Source: Bacteroidales bacterium (GTDB taxonomy: Bacteria; Bacteroidota; Bacteroidia; Bacteroidales; UBA12077). Taken from it: a DNA stretch of 5,172 bases. The notes under the pieces are model-generated. The model searched no databases. It saw only the letters and a list, made by a program, of their open reading frames with translations, and was not told the origin of the DNA. This document shows positions 1 to 5,172 of this stretch, piece by piece. The translations under genes were made by a program, and so were the position numbers. Numbering within the stretch: position 1 is the stretch's first letter; each line of letters begins with the position of its first letter. The stretch covers positions 1 through 5,172 of the forward strand of contig DAOVYZ010000290.1 of NCBI GenBank assembly GCA_030635365.1, read 5' to 3'.

Positions 1-488
1 ATATAAGGTTGATTTTCTTCCCTTTCCTTGATTTCTTCAGTTACAACCTTTTTTTGTGTGGCTACACCAATAGAATCCACTTTCAAATGAAGCATTCTTT
101 CAGCCTCTAACCATAAACCTAATTCAAGTTGATTTGATGGAAGGATTTCATAAAAATACGTTCTGTCCCATGTCGTATTTGCATTTAGAGTACCTCCTGC
201 ATTATCAACAATTTTGGAGTATTCACCCCTTTCAATATTTTTTGATCCTTCAAACATGAGGTGTTCAAAAAAATGTGCAAAACCGGTTCTGTCTGGTCTT
301 TCATTTTTTGATCCTACGTGGTAGGTTAAAGTAACAGCAACCAAAGGATAACTGTTATCCTGATGCAGAATGACGTGCAAACCATTGTCAAGGTTATATT
401 CTACAAATTCAATTTTATTTGCTTGTGAAAACGCAGTAAACGTTAATGCAAATAGTAAAAATAAGGTTAACACTTTTTTTAATTTCAT
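1..488 (-). CDS. Secreted M16-family zinc metallopeptidase, N-terminal part (3' end outside window)
   Basis: This is a predicted zinc-dependent M16 (insulinase/pitrilysin-type) peptidase exported across the inner membrane. I translated 162 codons from the ATG whose complement is at 486-488. Residues 1-22 form a signal peptide: a Lys-rich start, a Leu/Phe/Ala core, and a likely cleavage near FSQ. The inverted zinc motif HFFEH lies at residues 72-76, with H72 and H76 as ligands and E75 as catalytic base. The third ligand is most likely E152 in VVTEEIKER, 76 residues after H76, which is the M16 spacing. Flanking blocks (YHVGSKNERP, GFAHFFEHLMFEGSKN, GGTLNANT, YFYEILP) are typical of M16 N-terminal domains. 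The reading frame stays open to the left edge, so total length and the C-terminal domain cannot be seen. The start has no Shine-Dalgarno. It lies 27 bp downstream of the helix-turn-helix gene on the same strand, so the two may share a transcript. Family call is secure; substrate is unknown. Confidence 0.93.
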   Translation of the reverse strand, partial: MKLKKVLTLFLLFALTFTAFSQANKIEFVEYNLDNGLHVILHQDNSYPLVAVTLTYHVGSKNERPDRTGFAHFFEHLMFEGSKNIERGEYSKIVDNAGGTLNANTTWDRTYFYEILPSNQLELGLWLEAERMLHLKVDSIGVATQKKVVTEEIKEREENQPY

Positions 489-515
489 AGTAGTTTGCTT
501 AAAAATTATTTATAA

Positions 516-728
516 TTATACAATAATGGTTTTATAATCAAGGATATCTCCGGGTTTACATTTAAGTTCCTTGCAGATGGCTTCAAGAGTTGAAAAACGT
601 ATGGCTTTAGCTTTACCATTTTTTAATATAGAAAGATTAGCAATTGTAATATCAACTTTTTCGGATAATTCAGTCAAAGACATATGTCTCTTTAATAGAA
701 CGTTGTTTAATTTTGTAATGATTGGCAT
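516..728 (-). CDS. YozG-type small Cro/CI-family helix-turn-helix transcriptional regulator
   Basis: This complete 70-residue protein is a stand-alone DNA-binding domain of the Cro/CI (XRE) superfamily, subgroup YozG/HTH_26. The first helix carries NNVLLKRHMS. The helix-turn-helix spans roughly residues 17-40 (SLTELSEKV, turn, then TIANLSILKNGKAKAIR with the recognition helix about 28-36). It is followed by the subgroup signature FSTLEAICKELKCKPGDIL at 45-63. The length equals the usual family size of about 65-75 residues, so it is not truncated. There is no sensor or effector domain. Relatives are commonly encoded beside a DUF2975 membrane protein, but none is found here: upstream is 400 bp of noncoding DNA, and 27 bp downstream is the M16 peptidase gene. 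The spacing suggests it may be co-transcribed with, or regulate, that peptidase gene, which is an inference. The start ATG (complement at 726-728) has no Shine-Dalgarno. Confidence 0.92.
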   Translation of the reverse strand: MPIITKLNNVLLKRHMSLTELSEKVDITIANLSILKNGKAKAIRFSTLEAICKELKCKPGDILDYKTIIV

Positions 729-988
729 AACATGTAAGATTAAATAATTTGTGATTTAGGCCGTTTTTATTGTTAATATAATTATTTGTTATAAAAATTA
801 AACAAGTAATTTATATTAATCAAATATCATGTTATAATATGGCGTAAAATGTAATTCTATTCAAAATAGACTAACAAAAGAAAGAAAATTATTGATAAAA
901 CAATAAATATTTTATGTTAAAAAAGGTGAAATTACTATTGATGAAGAAATAATTCAAATTAATATGTATGTTCTTAAACAAAAAACCT

Positions 989-1007
989 TATATAATGTGA
1001 TTATATA
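989..1007. repeat. Short perfect inverted repeat, possible operator
   Basis: TATATAAT and ATTATATA form 8-bp perfect arms around a GTG centre. The site lies about 120 bp upstream of the universal stress gene start in the divergent intergenic region. It could be a binding site for a dimeric regulator. However, the arms are pure A/T in a very AT-rich background, where such palindromes arise by chance, so the functional assignment is weak. Confidence 0.25.
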
Positions 1008-1066
1008 GTAAAGAATATTTACAAGTATTGAATTATTTAAATAAAAGTTTTGCAAATGACTTAAGT

Positions 1067-1096
1067 TTTGTTTAAATTTTCAAATTCTAAATTTTG
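1067..1096 (+). promoter_or_regulatory. Possible Bacteroidota-type promoter of the universal stress gene
   Basis: A TTTG at 1067-1070 is followed after 17 bp by TAAATTTTG at 1088-1096. This resembles the Bacteroidota -33 (TTTG) and -7 (TAnnTTTG) elements, but the -7 block has one extra base and the spacing is a little short. A start site near 1100 would leave a leader of roughly 25-30 bases before the ATG at 1129. Similar TAAGTTTTG text occurs at 1062-1070, so the exact element is ambiguous. Confidence 0.3.
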
Positions 1097-1128
1097 TTTT
1101 AAAGATTTGGTGTAAACTTTATGTAATT

Positions 1129-1962
1129 ATGGAAAAAGACATATTATTAGTTCCCTGGGACTTTACAGAAGTTGCAGAAGCAGCATTACAGCATGCTTTG
1201 ATAGTTGCTAAAAAATTAAATAATCAAATTACTTTGATTCATGTTGTAAAATCACTAAAAAAAGACGATGAGGCTCTTGCTGAACTAAATAAAGATATTG
1301 AAAAATTTTCTGCTAAATATGGAGAAAAGTTAGTACCATTAGTTCTTGAAGGAAACTTATTTAATGTTATATCAGACTATGCTTCTGAAAATGATGTGAG
1401 TATGGTAATTATGGGAACGCATGGTATAAAAGGAATGCAAAAGTTTACAGGGAGTTATGCACTAAAAGTTATAGTTGGATCAAAAATTCCTTTTATTGTA
1501 ATTCAAGATCCACCAACAAAAAAGGATACTTTTAAGGATATCGTATTCCCGCTTGATTATAGAAGTGAAGCAAAACAAAAATTACAGTGGGCATTGTTTT
1601 TGGTAAAATATTTTGGAGTAAAAATAAATATCATTATTCCTACAATAAAAGATAAGTCTTTAAATGCAAAGTTAATGGGGAATGTTCATTTTGCTGAAAA
1701 AATACTGGACAAATATGATTGTGTTTATGAACTGAATAAAATTGAAGGTAGCAATTCTGCTGAAGAATCAATCGCATTTGCCCAGAAAGTGGATGCCGAT
1801 ATGATCTTAATTATGACAACTAAAGGAATTGGATTAACAGATTATGTTCTTGGAGCACAAGAACAATATATTATTGCGAATAATGCAAAAATACCTGTAA
1901 TGGTTGTTAATCCGAGAACAGACCTTAGTCGCTATGGTACATTTAGTGCCACAGGGGGATAA
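1129..1962 (+). CDS. Tandem-domain universal stress protein (UspA family)
   Basis: This 277-residue cytoplasmic protein has two fused Usp domains, the usual size for the double-domain class. Domain 1 (about 3-126) opens with ILLVPWDFTEVAEAALQHA, where D11 is the expected adenine-binding acid. It ends with the nucleotide-binding loop GTHGIKG...TGS (GTHG at 96-99, GS at 108-109), which resembles the ATP-binding G-2x-G-9x-G(S/T) pattern with one residue fewer. Domain 2 (about 137-261) keeps the fold (IVFPLDYRSEAKQKL, D143; then ILIMTTKGIGL) but the loop is degenerate: T230 replaces the first Gly and GAQ at 242-244 replaces GS. ATP binding is therefore likely in domain 1 only. The last 16 residues are a Gly/Ser/Thr-rich tail beyond the fold. 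Usp proteins assist survival under starvation and other stress; the precise role here is unknown. The ATG follows TGTAATT with no Shine-Dalgarno. The gene appears monocistronic, with its own terminator 28 bp downstream. Confidence 0.95.
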   Translation: MEKDILLVPWDFTEVAEAALQHALIVAKKLNNQITLIHVVKSLKKDDEALAELNKDIEKFSAKYGEKLVPLVLEGNLFNVISDYASENDVSMVIMGTHGIKGMQKFTGSYALKVIVGSKIPFIVIQDPPTKKDTFKDIVFPLDYRSEAKQKLQWALFLVKYFGVKINIIIPTIKDKSLNAKLMGNVHFAEKILDKYDCVYELNKIEGSNSAEESIAFAQKVDADMILIMTTKGIGLTDYVLGAQEQYIIANNAKIPVMVVNPRTDLSRYGTFSATGG

Positions 1963-1989
1963 AAAATCACATTTAAAATATATTTTATT

Positions 1990-2017
1990 AACAAGGGGTT
2001 TTGCTCCTTGTTTTTTT
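1990..2017 (+). terminator. Intrinsic terminator of the universal stress gene
   Basis: The 7-bp perfect stem AACAAGG/CCTTGTT (1990-1996 with 2006-2012) extends inward by a G-C and a G-U pair around a TTTTG loop. It is followed directly by a run of T through 2017. It begins 28 bp after the stop codon, in the correct orientation, and separates this gene from the YitT-family gene. Confidence 0.88.
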
Positions 2018-2062
2018 ATGTTTATATATTAAGAAACCTTCTTTAAATTAGCATAAATAACA

Positions 2063-2070
2063 TAATTTTG
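2063..2070 (+). promoter_or_regulatory. TAnnTTTG -7 promoter element of the YitT-family gene
   Basis: TAATTTTG is an exact match to the Bacteroidota housekeeping -7 consensus TAnnTTTG. It predicts a transcript start near 2077 and a leader of about 35 bases. The -33 element is weak (TTCTTTAA around 2039-2046 lies near the expected spot). Its position just after the upstream terminator supports an independent transcription unit. Confidence 0.5.
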
Positions 2071-2113
2071 TAATTGTTTTTGAAGCATTTATTAAGCTTA
2101 AATATTTTTAATT

Positions 2114-3052
2114 ATGACATTTATAACAAAAGAAAAATTTCTTTCCAAGGAATGGTTTTATAGTTATTCGTTAATAATATTGGGCTCTTTTATTCTTGCT
2201 ATGGGGTTTGTTTATTTTATTGACCCACACAAAATTGTTCCGGGAGGTGTTTATGGAATTGGTATTGTGGTTAAAAACTTAACAGCTGAGGTAATGGGCA
2301 ATGGAATTAAAATACCATTTTTTAAAGAACCATTTTTTAAAGATGGACTGGGAATTGGTATTGTTGGTTTGATGCTTAATATTCCATTAACTATATTGGG
2401 GATAAAAATTTTAGGATCCAGATTTGGAGTTAAAACAATAGTGGGGTTCGTGTTATCTTCTATATTTATTGATTTCTTAGATGAAAATTTTGATGGAGTA
2501 TTGGTTGATGATGTTTTATTATCATGTGTTTTTGGGGGTGTTTTAATAGGATTTGGCTTAGGCTTGATTTTTAAATCAAAAGCAACTTCAGGAGGATCGG
2601 ATATAATTGCAATGATTGCCGTAAAGTATACTAAAATGTCTTTGGGTTTATTGCTAATTGCAGTTGATTCTGTTATTGTGTTATTTGGGTTATTAGTGTT
2701 TAAAGATTGGAAAATACCACTCTATTCATGGATTGTTATATATATTACCGGAAAAGTCATTGATGCGACCTTGCAGGGTATTAGTTATGATAAAGTGCTA
2801 TTTATAATTTCGGACCGGTACGATGAAATAAAAGATAAAATAATAGTTGACCTGAACAGAGGAGGAACTGTAATTAATGGTATTGGAATGCATAAAGGCT
2901 TAGATAAAAAAATAATTTTTACAAATGTAAACAGAAGAGAACAAACTATTTTACAGGATTTTATAAAAGATATTGACCCGAATGCATTTATGACAGTTAT
3001 TAATGCCAGCGAAGTGCTTGGGAATGGATTTAAGCCGATACAAGAAGTCTAA
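2114..3052 (+). CDS. YitT family integral membrane protein with C-terminal DUF2179 domain
   Basis: This is a complete 312-residue inner-membrane protein. The N-terminal YitT membrane domain (about 14-222) has roughly five or six hydrophobic segments near 17-36, 80-101, 106-121, 133-153, 175-196 and 203-218. It carries the family landmarks IVPGGVYGIGIV at 41-52, LNIPL at 88-92 and ATSGGSDIIA at 157-166. The C-terminal DUF2179 domain (about 222-310) is soluble and shows GISYDKVLFIIS, the RGGTVINGIGMHKG segment at 249-262, and a TVINASEVLGNGF end. Biochemical function is not established for the family; transport or regulatory sensing have been suggested. An unusually long loop between the first and second segments (about 54-79) includes a 5-residue tandem duplication. 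The ATG follows TTTTTAATT with no Shine-Dalgarno; a -7 promoter element lies about 44 bp upstream. The gene is convergent with the zinc-ribbon gene. Confidence 0.94.
   Translation: MTFITKEKFLSKEWFYSYSLIILGSFILAMGFVYFIDPHKIVPGGVYGIGIVVKNLTAEVMGNGIKIPFFKEPFFKDGLGIGIVGLMLNIPLTILGIKILGSRFGVKTIVGFVLSSIFIDFLDENFDGVLVDDVLLSCVFGGVLIGFGLGLIFKSKATSGGSDIIAMIAVKYTKMSLGLLLIAVDSVIVLFGLLVFKDWKIPLYSWIVIYITGKVIDATLQGISYDKVLFIISDRYDEIKDKIIVDLNRGGTVINGIGMHKGLDKKIIFTNVNRREQTILQDFIKDIDPNAFMTVINASEVLGNGFKPIQEV
2314..2343 (+). repeat. Exact 15-bp tandem duplication inside the YitT-family gene
   Basis: The unit ACCATTTTTTAAAGA occurs twice with no spacer (2314-2328 and 2329-2343). Being a multiple of three it keeps the frame, encoding consecutive PFFKE and PFFKD units around residues 68-77, in a loop between membrane segments. 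Identity at the DNA level, including the T6 runs, suggests a recent slippage event or ongoing copy-number variability. Confidence 0.9.
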
Positions 3053-3093
3053 ATAATTATTATCTCAAAAAGCAACAGTTATAAAATCTTTAC

Positions 3094-3199
3094 GATTATC
3101 CGCATATGTAACCACACTCACAAATAAGGCAAAGGCAGGCTTTTGCCTTATTTGTGTACATAGTGGTTATATAATTTTTGGGCATTCATACGGATATTC
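3094..3199. repeat. Long nested imperfect palindrome in the convergent intergenic gap
   Basis: Three nested inverted arms share one centre. The inner arms are 15 bp and perfect (3119-3133 with 3142-3156, CACAAATAAGGCAAA and its complement), and extend to 17 bp with a G-U and a G-C pair closing a CAGG loop. The middle arms are 11 bp (3105-3115 with 3163-3173) with one G-U pair. The outermost arms, GATTATCCG at 3094-3102 and CGGATATTC at 3191-3199, match at 8 of 9 positions. Asymmetric bulges (ACT versus TACATA) lie between inner and middle arms. The core probably acts as a terminator, but total size and nesting exceed what that needs. Confidence 0.8.
3105..3179 (+). terminator. Probable terminator hairpin of the YitT-family gene
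   Basis: The inner 15-17 bp stem and the middle 11 bp stem stack into one long hairpin, followed after one A by five T residues at 3175-3179. It starts about 50 bp after the stop of the YitT-family gene and would end that transcript. On the - strand no T-run follows the hairpin, so termination of the opposing zinc-ribbon transcript here is less certain, although the symmetric stem could still slow polymerase. Confidence 0.65.
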
Positions 3200-3208
3200 A
3201 TTATATCT

Positions 3209-3610
3209 TTATTTATTAATACTTAGATTTATAAAATCAATATAATTAGAATGATGATCTCCAAAGATTTCTACTGATTCACCAATAATTTTGTAAGTGC
3301 TTTTTTCACCAACAATTTTGCTGAACAATATTTCGTAACTTTTGTCTTTATTATCTACCATAATAATTCTCGAAAGATTATCATGAATGTCGGTAGCTAG
3401 TTTTTCATGGCAGATAGGACAGGAGAATTCGTATTTTTCACCTTCTTTAACATTAAAATTTGGATTAGTTTCAACAGAATAATTACCAATTTCCTGATTT
3501 AAGAAAACCAAGCCCGCATTTTTACTACTACTACAAATAGCAGTTAAAACAATATGATCGCTAACATTTAAGTAGCCTTTACAACGGGGGCATATAAATT
3601 TATTTTTCAT
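3209..3610 (-). CDS. Uncharacterised small protein with two CxxC zinc-knuckle pairs
   Basis: This is a complete 133-residue soluble protein with no signal peptide or membrane segment. Two Cys pairs, C7-P-R-C10 near the N-terminus and C64-P-I-C67 in the middle, are 53 residues apart and probably form one zinc-ribbon site, with the intervening strand-rich segment as an insertion. The second half (IIMVDNKDKSYEILFSKIVG, then EKSTYKIIGESVEIFG) looks like a small beta domain. I recall similar Bacteroidota hypothetical proteins with the same CPxC...CPxC layout, but no assigned function; RNA, DNA or protein binding are all possible. The start is well fixed by a full AGGAGG Shine-Dalgarno 7 bp upstream, atypical for the rest of the window. 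A TATAAT hexamer at 3641-3646 on this strand could be promoter-related but lacks a clear partner element. The M1 peptidase gene ends 84 bp upstream on the same strand, so co-transcription is possible. Confidence 0.85.
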   Translation of the reverse strand: MKNKFICPRCKGYLNVSDHIVLTAICSSSKNAGLVFLNQEIGNYSVETNPNFNVKEGEKYEFSCPICHEKLATDIHDNLSRIIMVDNKDKSYEILFSKIVGEKSTYKIIGESVEIFGDHHSNYIDFINLSINK

Positions 3611-3617
3611 ATGAAAT

Positions 3618-3624
3618 ACCTCCT
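3618..3624 (-). promoter_or_regulatory. Perfect Shine-Dalgarno (AGGAGGT) of the zinc-ribbon gene
   Basis: The - strand reads AGGAGGT followed by 7 bases (ATTTCAT) and then the ATG, an optimal distance. It fixes the start codon. No other start in this window has such a site, and strong Shine-Dalgarno sequences are generally under-used in Bacteroidota. Confidence 0.85.
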
Positions 3625-3694
3625 GTTTTATAAGGTTAATATTATAATAAGTATATAAAAAGCTTTGTTTAGATTCCTATACGAATTTAATAAA

Positions 3695-5172
3695 TTATTG
3701 TTTAATAAATTTTTGTGTATATGAGTTATCCTGAGTTTTAGATTTGATTATATACATTCCATTTTTTAAACTACTTAAATTGATAGGAACAGTATTTTTT
3801 CTGGTTTTGAATGTATATAATAATTGCCCGTTTATATCAAAAAATTCTATTTGTTTCTCCTCATTGTTTAAACTAAAGTTGAAATTTAACGTAAGTTCTT
3901 CATTCGCAGGGTTAGGAATAATTTTAAATACAGGTTGATTATTATTGTATTTTTTAATTGAGCCGGGTTCATTTAACATCCAGTTGTCTGGATCAACTTC
4001 TATTCCTGTTATTTCTTTGTTAAATGCAATATTAAATGTTTCCACATTCTTTGATTGATAAAACCTTACGGTTGTATCTCCTTGGGGATAAGTTATTTTA
4101 TAATCAACATGGACTTGAAATAAAGGTGTTTCTGCTGATGAAGTTGATTCATTAACAAGCAGAATTAAAGTGTCACTTAATTGAGCATATTCGATATCAA
4201 AACGAGGGAACCCTTTTCCATAATACCATTGATTAAAAAAAGGGTCAAAATCATCACCTGTTTTTAATTCAAGAGTATTTTTAAAATCATCACCTGTGGC
4301 AACGCTATCTGCAAATTGCTGTAGATAGTCTCTTATTATAGAGAAGAATAATTCATCATTATTAATTTCGTGCCGGATCATATGTAATATTGCAGATCCT
4401 TTTTCATATGATAATGCATAATTAAAAATACGAGATTCATCAAAAGCATCATCAAAAGGAATATAAACACTTCCCTGGGGTTCTTCCAGGGCTAAAGAGT
4501 GAGCATAACTCATTAGGCCCTTAGCATCTTGTAAAGAAACAAGATTTTCCAAAGCAACATATTCAGTATAGGAAGCGAAACCTTCATTAATCCATATATC
4601 TTGCCAGCTGGCACAGGTTACATAATCGCCAAACCACATATGCCCTAGTTCATGTGCAACAAGGAGATAACTAAAATTGCCTATAGTAGTCATAGTTTGA
4701 TGTTCCATGCCACCACCTAATTCGGTTAAACAATGCCCGTATTTTTCATTGGCAAAGGGGTATAATCCAAATTTCTCACTGAACAACTCGATAAGCTCTG
4801 CGGTGTTATCTATTCCAGGCTTATAATAGGGTAAACATCCATTGGTATTGTAAATAAAATTTTGAATTAGAACAGAGTCACCATTTTCGGGGTATGCATA
4901 AATTGAATAGTCATGATATTCAGATACTGCAAATGAAATAAGGTAATAGTTTATAGGATAGTGACTTTTCCATTCATATCTTTTTTTATTATAGGGTAAG
5001 TTAATAGTTCTTTTTAATAATCCATTCGATCCCGCTTTACAATTTGAATCACAGGTTAGGTAAATATGAGTAGAATCAATTTTGTCCGATAAAACTTGTT
5101 TACAAGGCCACCACTCAAAAGCATGAAAAGATTCTGACAGAGTCCAGGTAACATATTTATTCCAATTAGCAG
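3695..5172 (-). CDS. Secreted M1-family metallopeptidase with type IX secretion C-terminal signal (5' end outside window)
   Basis: This is a predicted zinc aminopeptidase of the M1 (gluzincin) family exported by the type IX secretion system. The frame is open from the right edge to the TAA at 3695-3697, giving 491 visible residues; the N-terminus and its signal peptide are missing. The TTG at 4784-4786 is internal, since coding similarity (SHYPINYYLISFAVSEY and more) continues upstream of it. In visible-fragment numbering, the substrate-binding GGMEH is at 153-157, the zinc site HELGH at 173-177 with third ligand E196 in NEGFASY (18 residues later, the M1 spacing), and the likely transition-state Tyr is Y255 in SYEKG. 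Residues from about 412 to 491 form a type A sorting domain: KIIPNPANEELTL, IEFFDINGQLL, INLSSLKNGMYIIK, and a basic end. The domain is cleaved on export in characterised type IX cargo. Expected location is the cell surface or medium, with a role in peptide breakdown for nutrition. No clear terminator follows before the zinc-ribbon gene. Confidence 0.95.
   Translation of the reverse strand, partial: ANWNKYVTWTLSESFHAFEWWPCKQVLSDKIDSTHIYLTCDSNCKAGSNGLLKRTINLPYNKKRYEWKSHYPINYYLISFAVSEYHDYSIYAYPENGDSVLIQNFIYNTNGCLPYYKPGIDNTAELIELFSEKFGLYPFANEKYGHCLTELGGGMEHQTMTTIGNFSYLLVAHELGHMWFGDYVTCASWQDIWINEGFASYTEYVALENLVSLQDAKGLMSYAHSLALEEPQGSVYIPFDDAFDESRIFNYALSYEKGSAILHMIRHEINNDELFFSIIRDYLQQFADSVATGDDFKNTLELKTGDDFDPFFNQWYYGKGFPRFDIEYAQLSDTLILLVNESTSSAETPLFQVHVDYKITYPQGDTTVRFYQSKNVETFNIAFNKEITGIEVDPDNWMLNEPGSIKKYNNNQPVFKIIPNPANEELTLNFNFSLNNEEKQIEFFDINGQLLYTFKTRKNTVPINLSSLKNGMYIIKSKTQDNSYTQKFIKQ

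Larger units (their letters stand above)
729..1128. other. AT-rich divergent intergenic region, no supported gene
   Basis: These 400 bp separate the leftward regulator gene from the rightward universal stress gene, so they should hold both promoters. All frames are interrupted by frequent stops. The longest protein-like stretch is a + strand frame from 907 to 1008 (33 codons, first ATG at 964); it has no credible start and I recognise no family. The region contains an AT-only inverted repeat at 989-1007 and repeated TTTTG-containing blocks just before the stress gene (1061-1096). I could not find an exact TAnnTTTG promoter element for the leftward gene. No tRNA-like or riboswitch-like structure was recognised. 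Confidence 0.7.

Noticed and set aside
729..1128. A DUF2975 gene or fragment upstream of the YozG-type regulator
   Set aside because: The - strand of this gap is full of stops in every frame I read and shows no hydrophobic coding stretch.
3106..3172. Integron attC recombination site
   Set aside because: The palindrome ends show GTAAC-like and GTTATAT-like text, but each core departs from RYYYAAC and GTTRRRY at a key position. There is no second site, no cassette-like spacing and no integrase in view; a terminator or palindromic repeat fits better.
3744..3938. 64-codon open frame on the + strand
   Set aside because: It lies entirely opposite the type IX sorting domain of the M1 peptidase, has a low-complexity Phe/Leu/Asn-rich product typical of an antisense frame, and no sign of its own start signals.
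3695..4786. Treating the TTG at 4784-4786 as the true start of the M1 peptidase
   Set aside because: The same frame continues open with M1-like sequence to the right edge, so the real start lies outside the window.
1..5172. CRISPR array, tRNA or rRNA gene, insertion sequence, phage or anti-phage system
   Set aside because: No regularly spaced repeats, cloverleaf-like segments, transposase or recombinase motifs, or defence-type domains were seen on either strand.

Overview
The window is AT-rich and looks like a chromosomal segment from a member of the Bacteroidota. Three things point there. The M1 peptidase at the right edge ends in a type IX secretion (Por secretion system) sorting domain, which is essentially restricted to that phylum. 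A TAnnTTTG-type promoter element precedes the YitT-family gene. Most starts lack a Shine-Dalgarno sequence and instead follow an A/T-rich leader (TAATTATG occurs at two of the + strand starts).

Layout from left to right: (1) the N-terminal part of a secreted M16 zinc peptidase on the - strand, running off the left edge; (2) 27 bp upstream of it on the same strand, a 70-residue YozG-type Cro/CI helix-turn-helix regulator; (3) about 400 bp of very AT-rich divergent intergenic DNA; (4) a tandem-domain universal stress protein on the + strand with its own intrinsic terminator; (5) a YitT/DUF2179-family membrane protein on the + strand behind a recognisable promoter element; (6) a convergent intergenic stretch holding a long nested hairpin; (7) a small uncharacterised double-CxxC zinc-ribbon protein on the - strand with an unusually perfect Shine-Dalgarno; (8) most of a secreted M1-family aminopeptidase with a C-terminal type IX sorting signal on the - strand, running off the right edge.

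The genes do not form an obvious single pathway. The two central + strand genes are separate transcription units (terminator after the first, promoter before the second). The flanks are two secreted metallopeptidases, one with a periplasmic or exported M16 signal peptide and one sent out by the type IX system. I see no CRISPR array, tRNA, rRNA, insertion sequence, phage gene or recognisable defence system. The window reads as ordinary core or near-core genome. The items most worth a second look are the roughly 106-bp nested palindrome, the YozG regulator next to a peptidase instead of its usual membrane partner, and the zinc-ribbon gene with its atypical translation signal.
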